Source: Hyphomicrobiales bacterium
GTDB lineage: Bacteria; Pseudomonadota; Alphaproteobacteria; Rhizobiales; Rhizobiaceae
Direction: 5' to 3'
DNA: 64,000 nucleotides
Assembly (NCBI GenBank): GCA_900465685.1
Contig: UEGR01000003.1
Coordinates: 1 to 64,000, forward strand
The notes under the pieces: model-generated
What the model saw: only the letters and a program-made list of their open reading frames with translations
Told to the model about the DNA's origin: nothing
The model's database searches: none
Program-made: the position numbers and the translations under genes
In this document: positions 1 through 8,596 of the stretch, one piece after another
Layout of the letters: each line of letters begins with the position of its first letter
How positions within the stretch are numbered: position 1 is the stretch's first letter

Positions 1-229
1 ATTTGGCGGGGGGATTACCGAGGCTGCCAGCACCCTTTTCATGCTCTTCATCTATTGCGGAAATTACACGAAGCAGTAGTTGCGCAAAATTTTTGATCAG
101 GGTTGGATCGCCGTCTTCCAGTATTGCCGTTGAGTTGTATTTAAGATGAATTCGCATTGTTGAATATGCACCACGATCTTCACAGTTTAACATGGCTCCG
201 AATAATATTTTTGGGCGGTCGCGTTTCAT
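1..229 (-). CDS. hypothetical protein, C-terminus cut by window edge
   Basis: An uninterrupted minus-strand reading frame runs from an ATG at 229-227 to the first base of the window, giving about 76 residues with no stop. It begins MKRDRPKILFGAMLNCE and continues with a mixed hydrophobic/acidic composition (LLLRVISAIDEEHEKG), which looks like real protein. The ribosome binding site is weak; a second ATG at 193-191 is possible. I do not recognise the family. It is divergent from the graspetide locus and separated from it by about 400 AT-rich bases, so the two may share a regulatory region. Confidence 0.5.
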   Translation of the reverse strand, partial: MKRDRPKILFGAMLNCEDRGAYSTMRIHLKYNSTAILEDGDPTLIKNFAQLLLRVISAIDEEHEKGAGSLGNPPAK

Positions 230-639
230 TATATAATGATCCAATAGTTAATTTTCATATATTCGTATTTCTACGTTGCCGGCGCAAGTTAAGGCAGCAA
301 TTTTAATTTAATAAGATTCTTGATATACGATCGACTTTCAGCGCCGGTTGGACAACTATCGTAGTTGTAGTGAGCTGGGACTATGAGAATCTTCGGTTAC
401 TACGATTATATAATCGTTCACTAATCATGTCGCGGGAGCCCTGTGTGACGATAACGACACTCGTTCACTTGTGGTTGGGAAAAATATGGCTTTTAAGAAC
501 GCTGTTTGTCGTCTTCCATACATTTAAGCGATCACACAGAAGGATCCGCAAGCCAGGAGCGTTAATTCAAATTTTTCTGGTCAGAATCTGATTTTCTCGT
601 TATTGGTGCAGACAGGGAAAACATGGCGGGGAGGCCATT
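230..639. other. AT-rich intergenic region before graspetide locus
   Basis: A 410-base AT-rich stretch between the divergent partial gene and the graspetide precursor. A short plus-strand frame at 370-591 has no convincing ribosome binding site and no family character, and I do not call it a gene. The region probably carries the promoter for 640-2618; I cannot fix a -35/-10 pair with confidence. Confidence 0.4.
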
Positions 640-999
640 ATGATAAGGGAAATTTCGCCCTTTTTAACTAGGTATGCGAAAGTTCGGACAGCTTCCGAGA
701 CTATTCCTGGCCACTATTCGGGTGAGCTGAAAATGTGGGCAGTGAATACCTCAATTGGTGACATGCCGATTATTGAGGCCAAAACGGACCTGCTTGAAAT
801 TACAACAAAAACAAGAGTTAATCTCGAGGCAGACGATGAGTTGCCGTCTCCTCTTTTGGAGCTGTCAACAAAAACAGAAGCGAACATCGAATCTGATGAT
901 GACGACTGCCGCGCTGTTGGGCTTCTGGAACTGACGACAAAAACAGCCGCTCAACTTGAGAGTGATGACGAAGACAGCGGCGGCGTCCGGTTTATTTAG
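640..999 (+). CDS. graspetide (omega-ester peptide) precursor, three core repeats
   Basis: This 119-residue protein has a leader of about 50 residues followed by three copies of a core unit at residues 51-67, 72-89 and 95-112. Each reads LLE(I/L)(T/S)TKT, three or four spacer residues, then (L/I)E(S/A)DD(D/E)(D/E). Hydroxyl donors (Thr55, 56, 58; Ser76, Thr77, 79; Thr99, 100, 102) face acidic acceptors in every unit. That is the layout of graspetide precursors, in which an ATP-grasp ligase joins Thr/Ser side chains to Asp/Glu side chains as macrolactones. A strong GGGGAGG ribosome site (628-634) lies five bases before the ATG. The ligase gene starts nine bases after the stop. Family membership is inferred from repeat architecture plus the adjacent ligase; ring topology, group and activity cannot be read from sequence. 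Confidence 0.85.
   Translation: MIREISPFLTRYAKVRTASETIPGHYSGELKMWAVNTSIGDMPIIEAKTDLLEITTKTRVNLEADDELPSPLLELSTKTEANIESDDDDCRAVGLLELTTKTAAQLESDDEDSGGVRFI
790..975 (+). repeat. three tandem graspetide core repeats within precursor gene
   Basis: Coding repeats at 790-840, 853-906 and 922-975 each specify the LLExTTKT...ExDDE unit of the precursor. The linkers differ in length and sequence (LPSP and CRAVG types), while the Thr-Thr-Lys-Thr and acidic blocks are conserved. This suggests selection on the modified core and possible proteolytic release of three separate products. Confidence 0.8.
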
Positions 1000-1008
1000 A
1001 ATTGTAGT

Positions 1009-1953
1009 ATGACCGTAATTCTCATCACGAATAAACGCGACATTACCTCTGATTTTATCGTTCGCGAGTTAAAGAAACGGGGTCGCAAATTCGTCCGGTT
1101 AAACACGGAAGATCTATCCAGGTCAGAGTTTGTTTTCAAACCTCTGGTCGGCGAATTCTTGCTGAAAATTGCCGAAACTACGATCTGTGCAGAGGACGTC
1201 AAAGCAGCTTATTTTCGTCGTCCTGGGATTCCCGAAGTGGATGGGAATGTTACGGATAGCGCAAAACGGCACTACGCATCGGTAGAGTGGAATAGTCTAC
1301 TTAAGTCTTTGTATCTGTTTATTGGCGATCGATGGTTCAGCCATCCCCAAGAAATAGCCATAGCAGAAGATAAGCCTTTGCAGTTAACACTCGCAAAGCG
1401 GCTCGGTTTCAAGATTCCCGAGACGGTTATTACAAACAATTTCGAAGAGGCGAGAGCTTTTGTCCGGTCCGGGCCGACCGTCGGAAAGCCACTTAAGCAA
1501 GCGCTTCTGGATGACGAAAATACCGGAAAGGTGATTTTTACTACGGAGATCGTTTCACTGCACGATGCCGCTCGAGAGAGCATTGCCGTTTCTCCTATAA
1601 TTTTTCAACGGTTGATCGCAAAAAGAACTGACGTCCGAGTAACCGTGGTCGTGGACAAGGTATTCGCTGTAGCGATTCATTCGCAAGCTCGTGAAGAAAG
1701 CTACATAGATTGGCGGGCGGGTTCCAATCCCGATCTTCGTCATGAGATTGTTTCTCTGCCTCAACATATCGAAGCTCGATGCGTGAGCTTGGTCAAAGCT
1801 CTAAATTTGAAGTTTGGTGCGATTGACTTGGTTCTCGATCCGAACGGAAACTACTGGTTCCTTGAATGCAACCCGAACGGCCAATGGGCTTGGATCGAAA
1901 ATCGTACGGGATTGCCAATTGCAAGCGCCATCGTCGATGAGTTGGCACGATGA
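1009..1953 (+). CDS. MvdD-type ATP-grasp graspetide ligase
   Basis: At 314 residues this is close to the usual 310-330 of MvdC/MvdD-type macrocyclases. Visible family marks are YFRRP at 68-72, the SHPQE...AEDKPLQL block at 111-126 followed by LAKRLGFKIPET (128-139), VGKPL at 158-162 (nucleotide-binding Lys), DVRVTVVVDK near 208-217, DWR at 234-236, and the metal-binding C-terminal block DLVLDPNG...LECNPNGQW (273-293) with Glu286 and Asn288. Such enzymes activate Asp/Glu side chains as acyl-phosphates and esterify them with Ser/Thr of a partner precursor, here the gene just upstream. There is no clear ribosome site before the ATG, so it is probably translated by coupling to the precursor. Its end overlaps the next gene by ATGA. 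Confidence 0.9.
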   Translation: MTVILITNKRDITSDFIVRELKKRGRKFVRLNTEDLSRSEFVFKPLVGEFLLKIAETTICAEDVKAAYFRRPGIPEVDGNVTDSAKRHYASVEWNSLLKSLYLFIGDRWFSHPQEIAIAEDKPLQLTLAKRLGFKIPETVITNNFEEARAFVRSGPTVGKPLKQALLDDENTGKVIFTTEIVSLHDAARESIAVSPIIFQRLIAKRTDVRVTVVVDKVFAVAIHSQAREESYIDWRAGSNPDLRHEIVSLPQHIEARCVSLVKALNLKFGAIDLVLDPNGNYWFLECNPNGQWAWIENRTGLPIASAIVDELAR

Positions 1954-2618
1954 AAGTATTCAAGCGCATCAGAGAACTTATATGGCCAATGCCCGGCGTT
2001 TTTTCACTAGTCCAATTGGAGGAGATGAAGCAACGCAGAATTATCGATTGTAATGCTATCCGTTCAGCGAACTTTGGTAAAAAACCGGAAGTTTTTCTAG
2101 AACAAGCGCGACAGCTTTATGCGATGGAAACAGAACGTAGACGTGGAGCAGACACAAAAGCTTCAATCTATATGGCTGTGATCGCTGCAATCGTGCCTAT
2201 GGCCGCGTCTTTGATCACTTCTTTTTTCGATAAACCGATCAGCGACAAGTTTAGTTTATATCAACTGATCCTTGTTGCGGAGTGTCTTATTGCGGTCATA
2301 TATCTATTAGGTGCAGCATACTGGTCATTCAAGGCGCTTCAGGTTTCGACGCATTCTAGGGTAGATACACCTGAAATGGTAAAGGCCGCGAAGAGTTCTA
2401 TGCCGCCGGATGTTGCTTTAGCCAAGGAGTTATTATTGGCAACTCGGTTAAACCGAGACAGCGTAAACAAAAAGACGACAGATATTATTATGGCGCAGAG
2501 TTATATGCTGCGAACTTTTATGTCATTCATATTGTTAATTCTTACTATGGTCGTCTATCAACCTTTCATATGGTTGACAGAATTTGGTAAGTCAATCGTG
2601 GAGTTGTGCTACACTTGA
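1950..2618 (+). CDS. small membrane protein coupled to graspetide ligase
   Basis: This 222-residue protein starts inside the stop region of the ATP-grasp gene (ATGA overlap), so the two are translationally coupled. It has a soluble N-terminal stretch, a motif RRGADTKASIYMAV leading into TM1 (about 52-72), TM2 (about 82-107), a soluble loop of about 75 residues, and a third hydrophobic segment near 187-208. The charged R..ADTKAS lead-in before a two-helix hairpin resembles the membrane modules (PycTM/SLATT-like) found on nucleotide-triggered defence effectors, but that is a visual resemblance only. Its place in the operon suggests a role in export, tethering or self-protection for the graspetide. 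It is not a recognisable ABC exporter. Confidence 0.6.
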   Translation: MKVFKRIRELIWPMPGVFSLVQLEEMKQRRIIDCNAIRSANFGKKPEVFLEQARQLYAMETERRRGADTKASIYMAVIAAIVPMAASLITSFFDKPISDKFSLYQLILVAECLIAVIYLLGAAYWSFKALQVSTHSRVDTPEMVKAAKSSMPPDVALAKELLLATRLNRDSVNKKTTDIIMAQSYMLRTFMSFILLILTMVVYQPFIWLTEFGKSIVELCYT

Positions 2619-2723
2619 TGGGCAGTTCCGATAAATCTGAATTCTCAGCGAGTCATTATTTGTTAAGCCGTATTAATGGTTGGATTTCATACTACCGGAG
2701 CTTAATACAAAATTTTGATCTGT

Positions 2724-5700
2724 ATGAAAGGCACACCCGGTCCAGGTCCTAGAAGGATTCTTCCGTGGCGTAGCCAAGCGAATATGCTACGAATGCCAAA
2801 CGCTTTAGTGGTCTATGTATTCGATGGATATGCGCAAAAGAAGATGACGCCAGATGCACGTAGATTTTATGACATTTTGGATTGCTGGCACAAAACCGAG
2901 TTTTTTATTCCGTTCGCGTTAAGCAGTGTCACTGAAAATTTAGGGACCAATCAGGCCGCATTTTATGTTTCTCGGAATGAGCTAGTTGCTCCGACCGATC
3001 TCCCGGTGCCCGAGAATACCGTGTTTTCAGGGGGAGATCTTTATCTTGGCGCTTTCGATAAAGACGATGTCCAGAAAATAGTTGCTCGTCTCGGCGGAGA
3101 AACCGAGTTTGAAGCATTGGATCGGCAGGAACGGGAGGATGAAAGCTGGTCCGAGACGGATAGCCCTGTTGCGGCAAATACGTGTTTTGCTCGTATCAAA
3201 TTGGGCTCTGCGGGTGAGTTGCAGCTTCAGTCGCTGGAGATTTCTACGCTTCCATGGGCAATTGGCCACGCTTTAAATGGCAATCTGGCAGACCTGACCT
3301 CGCAAGCTTTTGAAAACGGCAAAGTCAGGCTCGCCGAACAACTTTTCAATTTTGAGATGCGCAGACGTGCTGATTTTGGCGTGAAGAATGCCGATGAACC
3401 GGTTCCACTTCGCGGATCCGATATAGAACCATTATTGAATGTTTTCTGCGAATGGGCCAATTACTGGCCCTCCAGAGAACTTCCGCTGGCTCTTGTACGT
3501 ATAAGATTTAAAGGCATCAAAGCGACTGAAACGACAAGTACGGGGCCAAGCGAAACTCTCGCTGACTGCACAACCGGTAACGATGAAGTCAGTCTTCCCG
3601 GCCTCGACAACGATCAATCGCCAGAGGACGATTATGATGGTGACAGTCTCGTTCCGGAAATCGGAATCCTGAACAGTTTTTATCTCACTGATCTTGAGCT
3701 TGCGATGAAGCGAGCTGAAGAAGGGGAACTTCCAAACACGTTGCGAGAATATCTGACGCCCAAGGCACATGAAGCCCTGGTTCATGTTGATACGGATAGA
3801 GGAAGGTCGCAGATCATACAAATGCTACAGCCGGACCAGGTGAATCTGGGACGGTGGCCGACAGATCCTTCCCATTCCATGAGTTTGATGCAGCAATTTT
3901 CGATCAATGCTGCTTTTAAGCGATTAGAAAACGGCGGTGTTTTTTCTGTCAATGGCCCTCCAGGAACAGGGAAGACCACTCTCTTACGGGACGTGATTGC
4001 TGAAAATATAGTTCGGCGGGCGCGTGTATTGGCGAGTCTCAAACGCCCTGAGGAAGCCTTTGTATCGCGCACTCAAATCACCATCGGTGACGAGAACTAC
4101 GATGTGGGCAATCTTCATCCTGATCTGACAGGCTACGAGATGGTCGTAGCGTCTTCGAACAATGCGGCGGTTGAGAATATCTCGAAAGACCTGCCAAAGG
4201 CGGAGTCGATTTTCCCGTCAGATGGCGAACCTTTTCGATATTTGCAGCCCGTAGCACATAAGTTGGCGGCTGAATGGACTGATAAACAGGGCAAGACACG
4301 TTTCAAAGCGCTTGATGAGAAGGACATGCCCTGGGGGTTCATCGCATGTGCTCTCGGAAAATCAAAAAACCGTATGATATTTCGCGAAAGGGTTTTGGGT
4401 AGGGATCTTTCTGATGATGTTCGCCCGACTTGGTCGGGAAAGGATAGACCACGCACATTGTGGCAATGGCGCAGACTACAAGAAGAAGCGGATGGGCGTA
4501 AGAACTTCACCGAAGCGCAATCGGCATTTTTGACAATTGAACAACAGGTCCTGCGGCGACAACAGGAACTACAAGCCTTTGCTCAGTTGCATCAGGACGC
4601 AATGGAAGGTCGACTGGAAGTCCGTATCGAAGAAATTTCACGTCTGGCGCTGTCTGCGAAAACGGATTTCTATAAGCAAGAACAGTTCATATCAGAAGTA
4701 AGAGCATCGCTATCAGCAAAGGAAGACGAGTTATCTGAGTTGAGAGAAGTTCAGATGCAGATCGACCGTTTGCGTCCGTCATTTCTTGAGGCTTTGTTTC
4801 GTCGCGGTCGCAAACGGGAATATGATTCGCTCACTCGGGAGAACGCTGATGCACAGATTAATCTTCGCTACGAGATTGCTCGACTAAAACAGCAGTTATC
4901 CGCTGATCTCGAGCCAGAACGGGATGAAGTCCAGCAGACCCTGAACTCGCTTGAAGCAGAGTTGGCATCTGCCAGGTGTGATCTGGAAGCGCGGGACGTT
5001 CGTCTGATCGCTTTCCAGCAGCAATATCCAGGTGTGATTGATCTGAATGAGCCGGGCGATATAGATAAGCCGGATATCCAGCGTCGCGGACTTTGGCACG
5101 ATAAAACATTCAACAGCCTCCGTTCGGATTTATTTAGGGCCGCAATGAAGTTGCACGAAGCATGGCTGGCAGTGGTTTCCCGGTCCAAGCGTCTCCGATA
5201 TCATGAGACGATGCGGGCAATTGCTGCTTTGCTGGACGGCAAGCAGTTGGAAGATGCCAGTCACTATCGTGCGCTTTGGCAGAATTTCTTCATGATCGTT
5301 CCAGTGGTTTCGACCACTTTTGCGTCGTTTGCACGACAGTTTCGCGGACTGGGCGAGGAGAGTCTCGGCTGGGTTCTGATCGATGAAGCAGGGCAGGCTG
5401 TTCCTCAAGCAGCAGTTGGCGCAATGTTCCGTGCAAAACGTGCGCTTGTTATCGGCGATCCATTGCAGATTGAACCGGTTCTAACTCTTGCTAAACCGCT
5501 CATTAAGGGTCTGTGCGATTTGTCAGTACATACGCGTGATGGCTTCTATTCTCCGGCGAGTACTTCGGTGCAAGTGCTTTCAGACACGGCAAACATTTTT
5601 GGCGAGCTTCTAAAATCAGACGAGAAGGATATCTGGGTTGGTAGCCCATTGCGCGTGCATCGGCGCTGTCTCGATCCGATGTTCTCCATCGCGAACAAAA

Positions 5701-6287
5701 TCGCATATAATGGCAAGATGGTTCATGGTCTGCCTAACCCGCATCCCGGGCAGGAAAAGGCTCCAATTCTGACGCCGAATTGCTGGATCGATTTAGGCGG
5801 AAAGGTTTCGGGCAAACAGACGGTTCCTGAACAGGTTCGATTTGCATCTGCGATAGTCGTTAACTGCTATAAACAAGCGGGCAAGTTGCCTGATCTCTAT
5901 CTGATTTCGCCATTTAAGGAAGTCAAAGCGGCACTCAACCACGAACTCGCAAACCCGGCAACATGGGGGCATATGGGAATTAGCAGGCCTGCGAAAATAG
6001 AGGATTGGCTGAAGTCGCGTATCGGAACTGTCCATACTTTTCAAGGGAAGGAAGAAGATACGGTAGTAATGGTGTTAGGCGTGGATGCTGATCACATTGG
6101 CGCAGCACGATGGGCTGCTTCTAAGCCAAATATCCTCAATGTTGCAATCACCCGATCAAAGCGCCGCTTCTATATCATTGGTGATAAACAGCTATGGGGC
6201 GAGTTGCGATATTTCAAAGACGCGTCTGCCGGATTACCATCGGTTTCAACTTCAGAGTTTTGGAATCAAGGCAGAGGTGCCGGGTAA
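2724..6287 (+). CDS. large SF1 (Dna2/Upf1-like) helicase with coiled coil
   Basis: A 1187-residue ATP-dependent helicase/translocase. Walker A GPPGTGKTT lies near residue 411, and the DEAGQAVPQA Walker B near 887, followed by a GDPLQIEP motif III about residue 911. A C-terminal HTFQGKEED motif (about 1104) and an AITRSKRRFYIIGD motif (about 1141) complete the superfamily 1 set. Between the two RecA halves lies an insert of about 350 residues (roughly 500-850), partly strongly charged coiled coil. The first 400 residues have no recognised domain. The ATG at 2724 was chosen over the TTG at 2715; no clear ribosome site supports either. It lies 105 bases after the graspetide operon and could be co-transcribed or independent. 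Large SF1 helicases of this shape are common in phage-defence islands; that role is inferred. Confidence 0.85.
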   Translation: MKGTPGPGPRRILPWRSQANMLRMPNALVVYVFDGYAQKKMTPDARRFYDILDCWHKTEFFIPFALSSVTENLGTNQAAFYVSRNELVAPTDLPVPENTVFSGGDLYLGAFDKDDVQKIVARLGGETEFEALDRQEREDESWSETDSPVAANTCFARIKLGSAGELQLQSLEISTLPWAIGHALNGNLADLTSQAFENGKVRLAEQLFNFEMRRRADFGVKNADEPVPLRGSDIEPLLNVFCEWANYWPSRELPLALVRIRFKGIKATETTSTGPSETLADCTTGNDEVSLPGLDNDQSPEDDYDGDSLVPEIGILNSFYLTDLELAMKRAEEGELPNTLREYLTPKAHEALVHVDTDRGRSQIIQMLQPDQVNLGRWPTDPSHSMSLMQQFSINAAFKRLENGGVFSVNGPPGTGKTTLLRDVIAENIVRRARVLASLKRPEEAFVSRTQITIGDENYDVGNLHPDLTGYEMVVASSNNAAVENISKDLPKAESIFPSDGEPFRYLQPVAHKLAAEWTDKQGKTRFKALDEKDMPWGFIACALGKSKNRMIFRERVLGRDLSDDVRPTWSGKDRPRTLWQWRRLQEEADGRKNFTEAQSAFLTIEQQVLRRQQELQAFAQLHQDAMEGRLEVRIEEISRLALSAKTDFYKQEQFISEVRASLSAKEDELSELREVQMQIDRLRPSFLEALFRRGRKREYDSLTRENADAQINLRYEIARLKQQLSADLEPERDEVQQTLNSLEAELASARCDLEARDVRLIAFQQQYPGVIDLNEPGDIDKPDIQRRGLWHDKTFNSLRSDLFRAAMKLHEAWLAVVSRSKRLRYHETMRAIAALLDGKQLEDASHYRALWQNFFMIVPVVSTTFASFARQFRGLGEESLGWVLIDEAGQAVPQAAVGAMFRAKRALVIGDPLQIEPVLTLAKPLIKGLCDLSVHTRDGFYSPASTSVQVLSDTANIFGELLKSDEKDIWVGSPLRVHRRCLDPMFSIANKIAYNGKMVHGLPNPHPGQEKAPILTPNCWIDLGGKVSGKQTVPEQVRFASAIVVNCYKQAGKLPDLYLISPFKEVKAALNHELANPATWGHMGISRPAKIEDWLKSRIGTVHTFQGKEEDTVVMVLGVDADHIGAARWAASKPNILNVAITRSKRRFYIIGDKQLWGELRYFKDASAGLPSVSTSEFWNQGRGAG

Positions 6288-6423
6288 TCAGCTCTATTTT
6301 TGCCATTAGCATTTGTGGTTTTTGGATTTCAGCGCTGGGCAATCGCGATCACTATAGTTGCACGATGATGACATGCAGTTGGGCTTTGTGGCCGGAGATG
6401 TTCTAATGAGTAATGGATGAGAA

Positions 6424-7149
6424 ATGGCGAGGCCCTTTCAAGAGCTTATTTGTAACAACGACATAGCTCGCTTTTTACTTTCTCAGTGTATAGTGGAAAG
6501 GGGCCCGGTAGCTACTTTCTTCTACAATTGGCAATCGTTGATTGGTGGTGTTCTAGCATTAGTGGCGGGTTTAATTGGTGGTGGGCTGCTTTGGATACAA
6601 ATTAACGATCAACGGAAGCATGCTCAGCGTCGAATTCAGCAGCAAACCAAAGTTGCTCTAATACCAGTTCCACATGCCCTTGTTGCTATCCAATACTACC
6701 TCAGTGAATGCTATACGAGCTGGCTTCAGCAGCAACCGGACAAACGACCTGAGCCGCCCACAGATGCATTGACGGTAATCATGAATGCAGCGCCCTACCT
6801 GGATAAACAAACGTTTGAGAGCTTTCAGCAATTAATAATTAAATCACAGGTGTTCGAATCCAGACTTGGTAAGAGGGGTGAAAAACGTCGCCACAATATT
6901 CTGGATACCATGATCATGGACTTGGCAGAATACTCTTACTTGACCACAAGATTAATCAATCTCGGTCGGATAACAGAAGGTGTAACTTGCGTACCGTACA
7001 TAAGTGCATCTCGTTCAGATTTAGAGCAAGTCTTGAAGCGGGACTTTGGTCTTTTCGGTCTTTTAACTTCTGATCCAACATCGGAGCGTCTTGCCCGAGC
7101 TTTTCGTCGTCGGTTCGGGAATGATGATGGTTGGCCAGGAACTGACTGA
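6424..7149 (+). CDS. single-TM hypothetical protein
   Basis: The 241-residue product carries one clear transmembrane helix at about 35-58 (FYNWQSLIGGVLALVAGLIGG) followed by a basic segment and a predicted helical cytoplasmic domain. The FYNWQ-TLIGG type of helix with a flanking short N-terminus occurs in many uncharacterised small membrane proteins of Rhizobiales. No catalytic motif is visible. Codon use and base composition match its AT-richer neighbours. No function can be assigned. Confidence 0.6.
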   Translation: MARPFQELICNNDIARFLLSQCIVERGPVATFFYNWQSLIGGVLALVAGLIGGGLLWIQINDQRKHAQRRIQQQTKVALIPVPHALVAIQYYLSECYTSWLQQQPDKRPEPPTDALTVIMNAAPYLDKQTFESFQQLIIKSQVFESRLGKRGEKRRHNILDTMIMDLAEYSYLTTRLINLGRITEGVTCVPYISASRSDLEQVLKRDFGLFGLLTSDPTSERLARAFRRRFGNDDGWPGTD

Positions 7150-7357
7150 ATGACGCAGTGGTGGTGGTCCGTCTGGAGACGTCAGACAACATTTTTCGTC
7201 CACGGATGAATTGGCCTTGACCTGATTGCATCCGAGCGAAATCCAAACGGTTATCATAGTCATGGTAGCGCGTCAGAGTATAGAGCCGGGGACGCCTCGT
7301 AACCACTTCGATAGCCCGTCCTTCAGAACATTGCACGAACGTGGAGACCATGAAATC

Positions 7358-7918
7358 ATGTCATTTTCTGAACAACAGTTTGTCGAACAGATAAAGAGAA
7401 ACGAGACAAACCGTTGGCTTTTGGAAGTTCTTCCCATAATGAAATTGCCTCAGGCTACTCTGACTGCGGGTTGCTTATTTCAAACAGTATGGAACCTCAT
7501 TAGTGGCAATGAACCAAATTGGGCCATCAAAGATTATGATCTTTTCTACTTTGATGCCGACGATCTCTCGTGGGAAGCAGAAGACGCTCAGATTCAAAAA
7601 GCTAGAGAATTGCTGGGCGATCTTGCAGATAAAGTTGAAATCAGGAACCAAGCTCGTGTTCATCTCTGGTATCAGCAGAAATTCGGTTCCCCTTGTCCGC
7701 CACTCACGCGAGTTGAAGACGGGATTGATCGCTACCTGATCGCCTGCACTCGGTTTGGGATCGGCATTGAGAGTGGTGGAGTCTATGCTCCGGATGGGTT
7801 CGACGACATGCGCACTGGCACTCTGCGCATTAATCCCAATAACCTTCAAATGGATCAATTTCTCAGCAAATGTGCAGACTACCAGGCTAGATGGCCATGG
7901 CTTTCAATCACCCTTTAA
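7358..7918 (+). CDS. nucleotidyltransferase family protein (DUF925-like)
   Basis: The frame is open from 7226, but the ATG at 7358 (MSFSEQQFVEQI) preceded by GGAG at 7343-7346 gives a natural start and 186 residues. The sequence TAGCLFQTVWNLISG followed by IKDYDLFYFDADDLSWEAED is the fingerprint of the DUF925 nucleotidyltransferase-like family, where KDYDLFYFD supplies the acidic metal-binding pair. A conserved HLWYQQKFG and a DGIDRYLIACTRFGI segment follow. These proteins are related to DNA polymerase beta-type nucleotidyltransferases, but substrates are generally unknown. It stands alone between two unrelated hypotheticals. Confidence 0.8.
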   Translation: MSFSEQQFVEQIKRNETNRWLLEVLPIMKLPQATLTAGCLFQTVWNLISGNEPNWAIKDYDLFYFDADDLSWEAEDAQIQKARELLGDLADKVEIRNQARVHLWYQQKFGSPCPPLTRVEDGIDRYLIACTRFGIGIESGGVYAPDGFDDMRTGTLRINPNNLQMDQFLSKCADYQARWPWLSITL

Positions 7919-8031
7919 GCGTTCGTTTTTGCCGAAGGTTGGGTCTTCATAATGCGGCTATATCGTCGAGCCAACATTTTCGTCTGTAGTTGCTTTCTAT
8001 CCCTTCAAAGGGAACTAACACGTTGTAACTG

Positions 8032-8394
8032 TTAAGAATTGTCTGGTGGCTGCCAATCAACATTGTAAATACCACGCGCTGCGAGAACGCGCTCGGTTGC
8101 CTGGACTGGGCGCATACTGGCCAGTTCCCATGCCAACCATCCTTCTTCAAAATAAGAAGCACAAGCCGCTCCCATATCTGAAGGCGTAAACGGACGAACA
8201 GCTTTCACCTTAACAATTGCAACAGGAATGCCGTCGTAATCTTCATCATGTTCCTGACGAAGAAAGCGCCCGTTCTCGACGATCAGCAAATCTTCGAATG
8301 GCGTTAAATTCGGACTCCAGCGGCGAACTTCGAGTGTTTTCTCACCTGATGCAATACGCTGTCCGCTAGGGCGGACAATAGACAGGGCTTTTAT
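8032..8394 (-). CDS. ASCH-domain protein with non-canonical ATA start
   Basis: The reading frame encodes IKALSIVRPSGQRIASGEKTLEVRRWSP split over its N-terminus, the typical opening of ASCH (PUA-like, RNA-binding) proteins, and ends RGIYNVDWQPPDNS: 120 codons in all. An ideal AAGGAGG ribosome site sits at 8401-8407, but the codon at the right distance, where relatives have ATG, is ATA (8394-8392). An in-frame stop lies at 8439-8437, so no upstream start exists. An internal TTG at 8289 would delete the conserved N-terminus. Either ATA is used inefficiently or a point mutation has silenced the gene. The rest of the frame is intact. ASCH proteins act on RNA or modified nucleosides. Confidence 0.65.
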   Translation of the reverse strand: MKALSIVRPSGQRIASGEKTLEVRRWSPNLTPFEDLLIVENGRFLRQEHDEDYDGIPVAIVKVKAVRPFTPSDMGAACASYFEEGWLAWELASMRPVQATERVLAARGIYNVDWQPPDNS

Positions 8395-8596
8395 CGCTTC
8401 CTCCTTTGGCGCATGGTCAGTCTTTTCAAGGCGCTGTTAACGTAATGAATTGCGCACGATCTTCTAGAGTGAATCGGATTTCCTTTGACTATCATGCGAG
8501 CATAGGGGGAAATAATTCCTGAGTTCAAGCCGGGTGCAAAGCCTGATCCCGAGCTACGGCGTCAACTGATCATATATTTTTCGGACATAGCGCGCG

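Noticed and set aside
370-591. 73-codon plus-strand frame upstream of the graspetide precursor
   Set aside because: No ribosome binding site and an Arg/Leu-rich, featureless translation; most likely chance.
790-975. Core repeats considered as a CRISPR-like or plain tandem DNA repeat
   Set aside because: Conservation follows the amino-acid sequence with synonymous changes and variable linkers, so it is a coding repeat.
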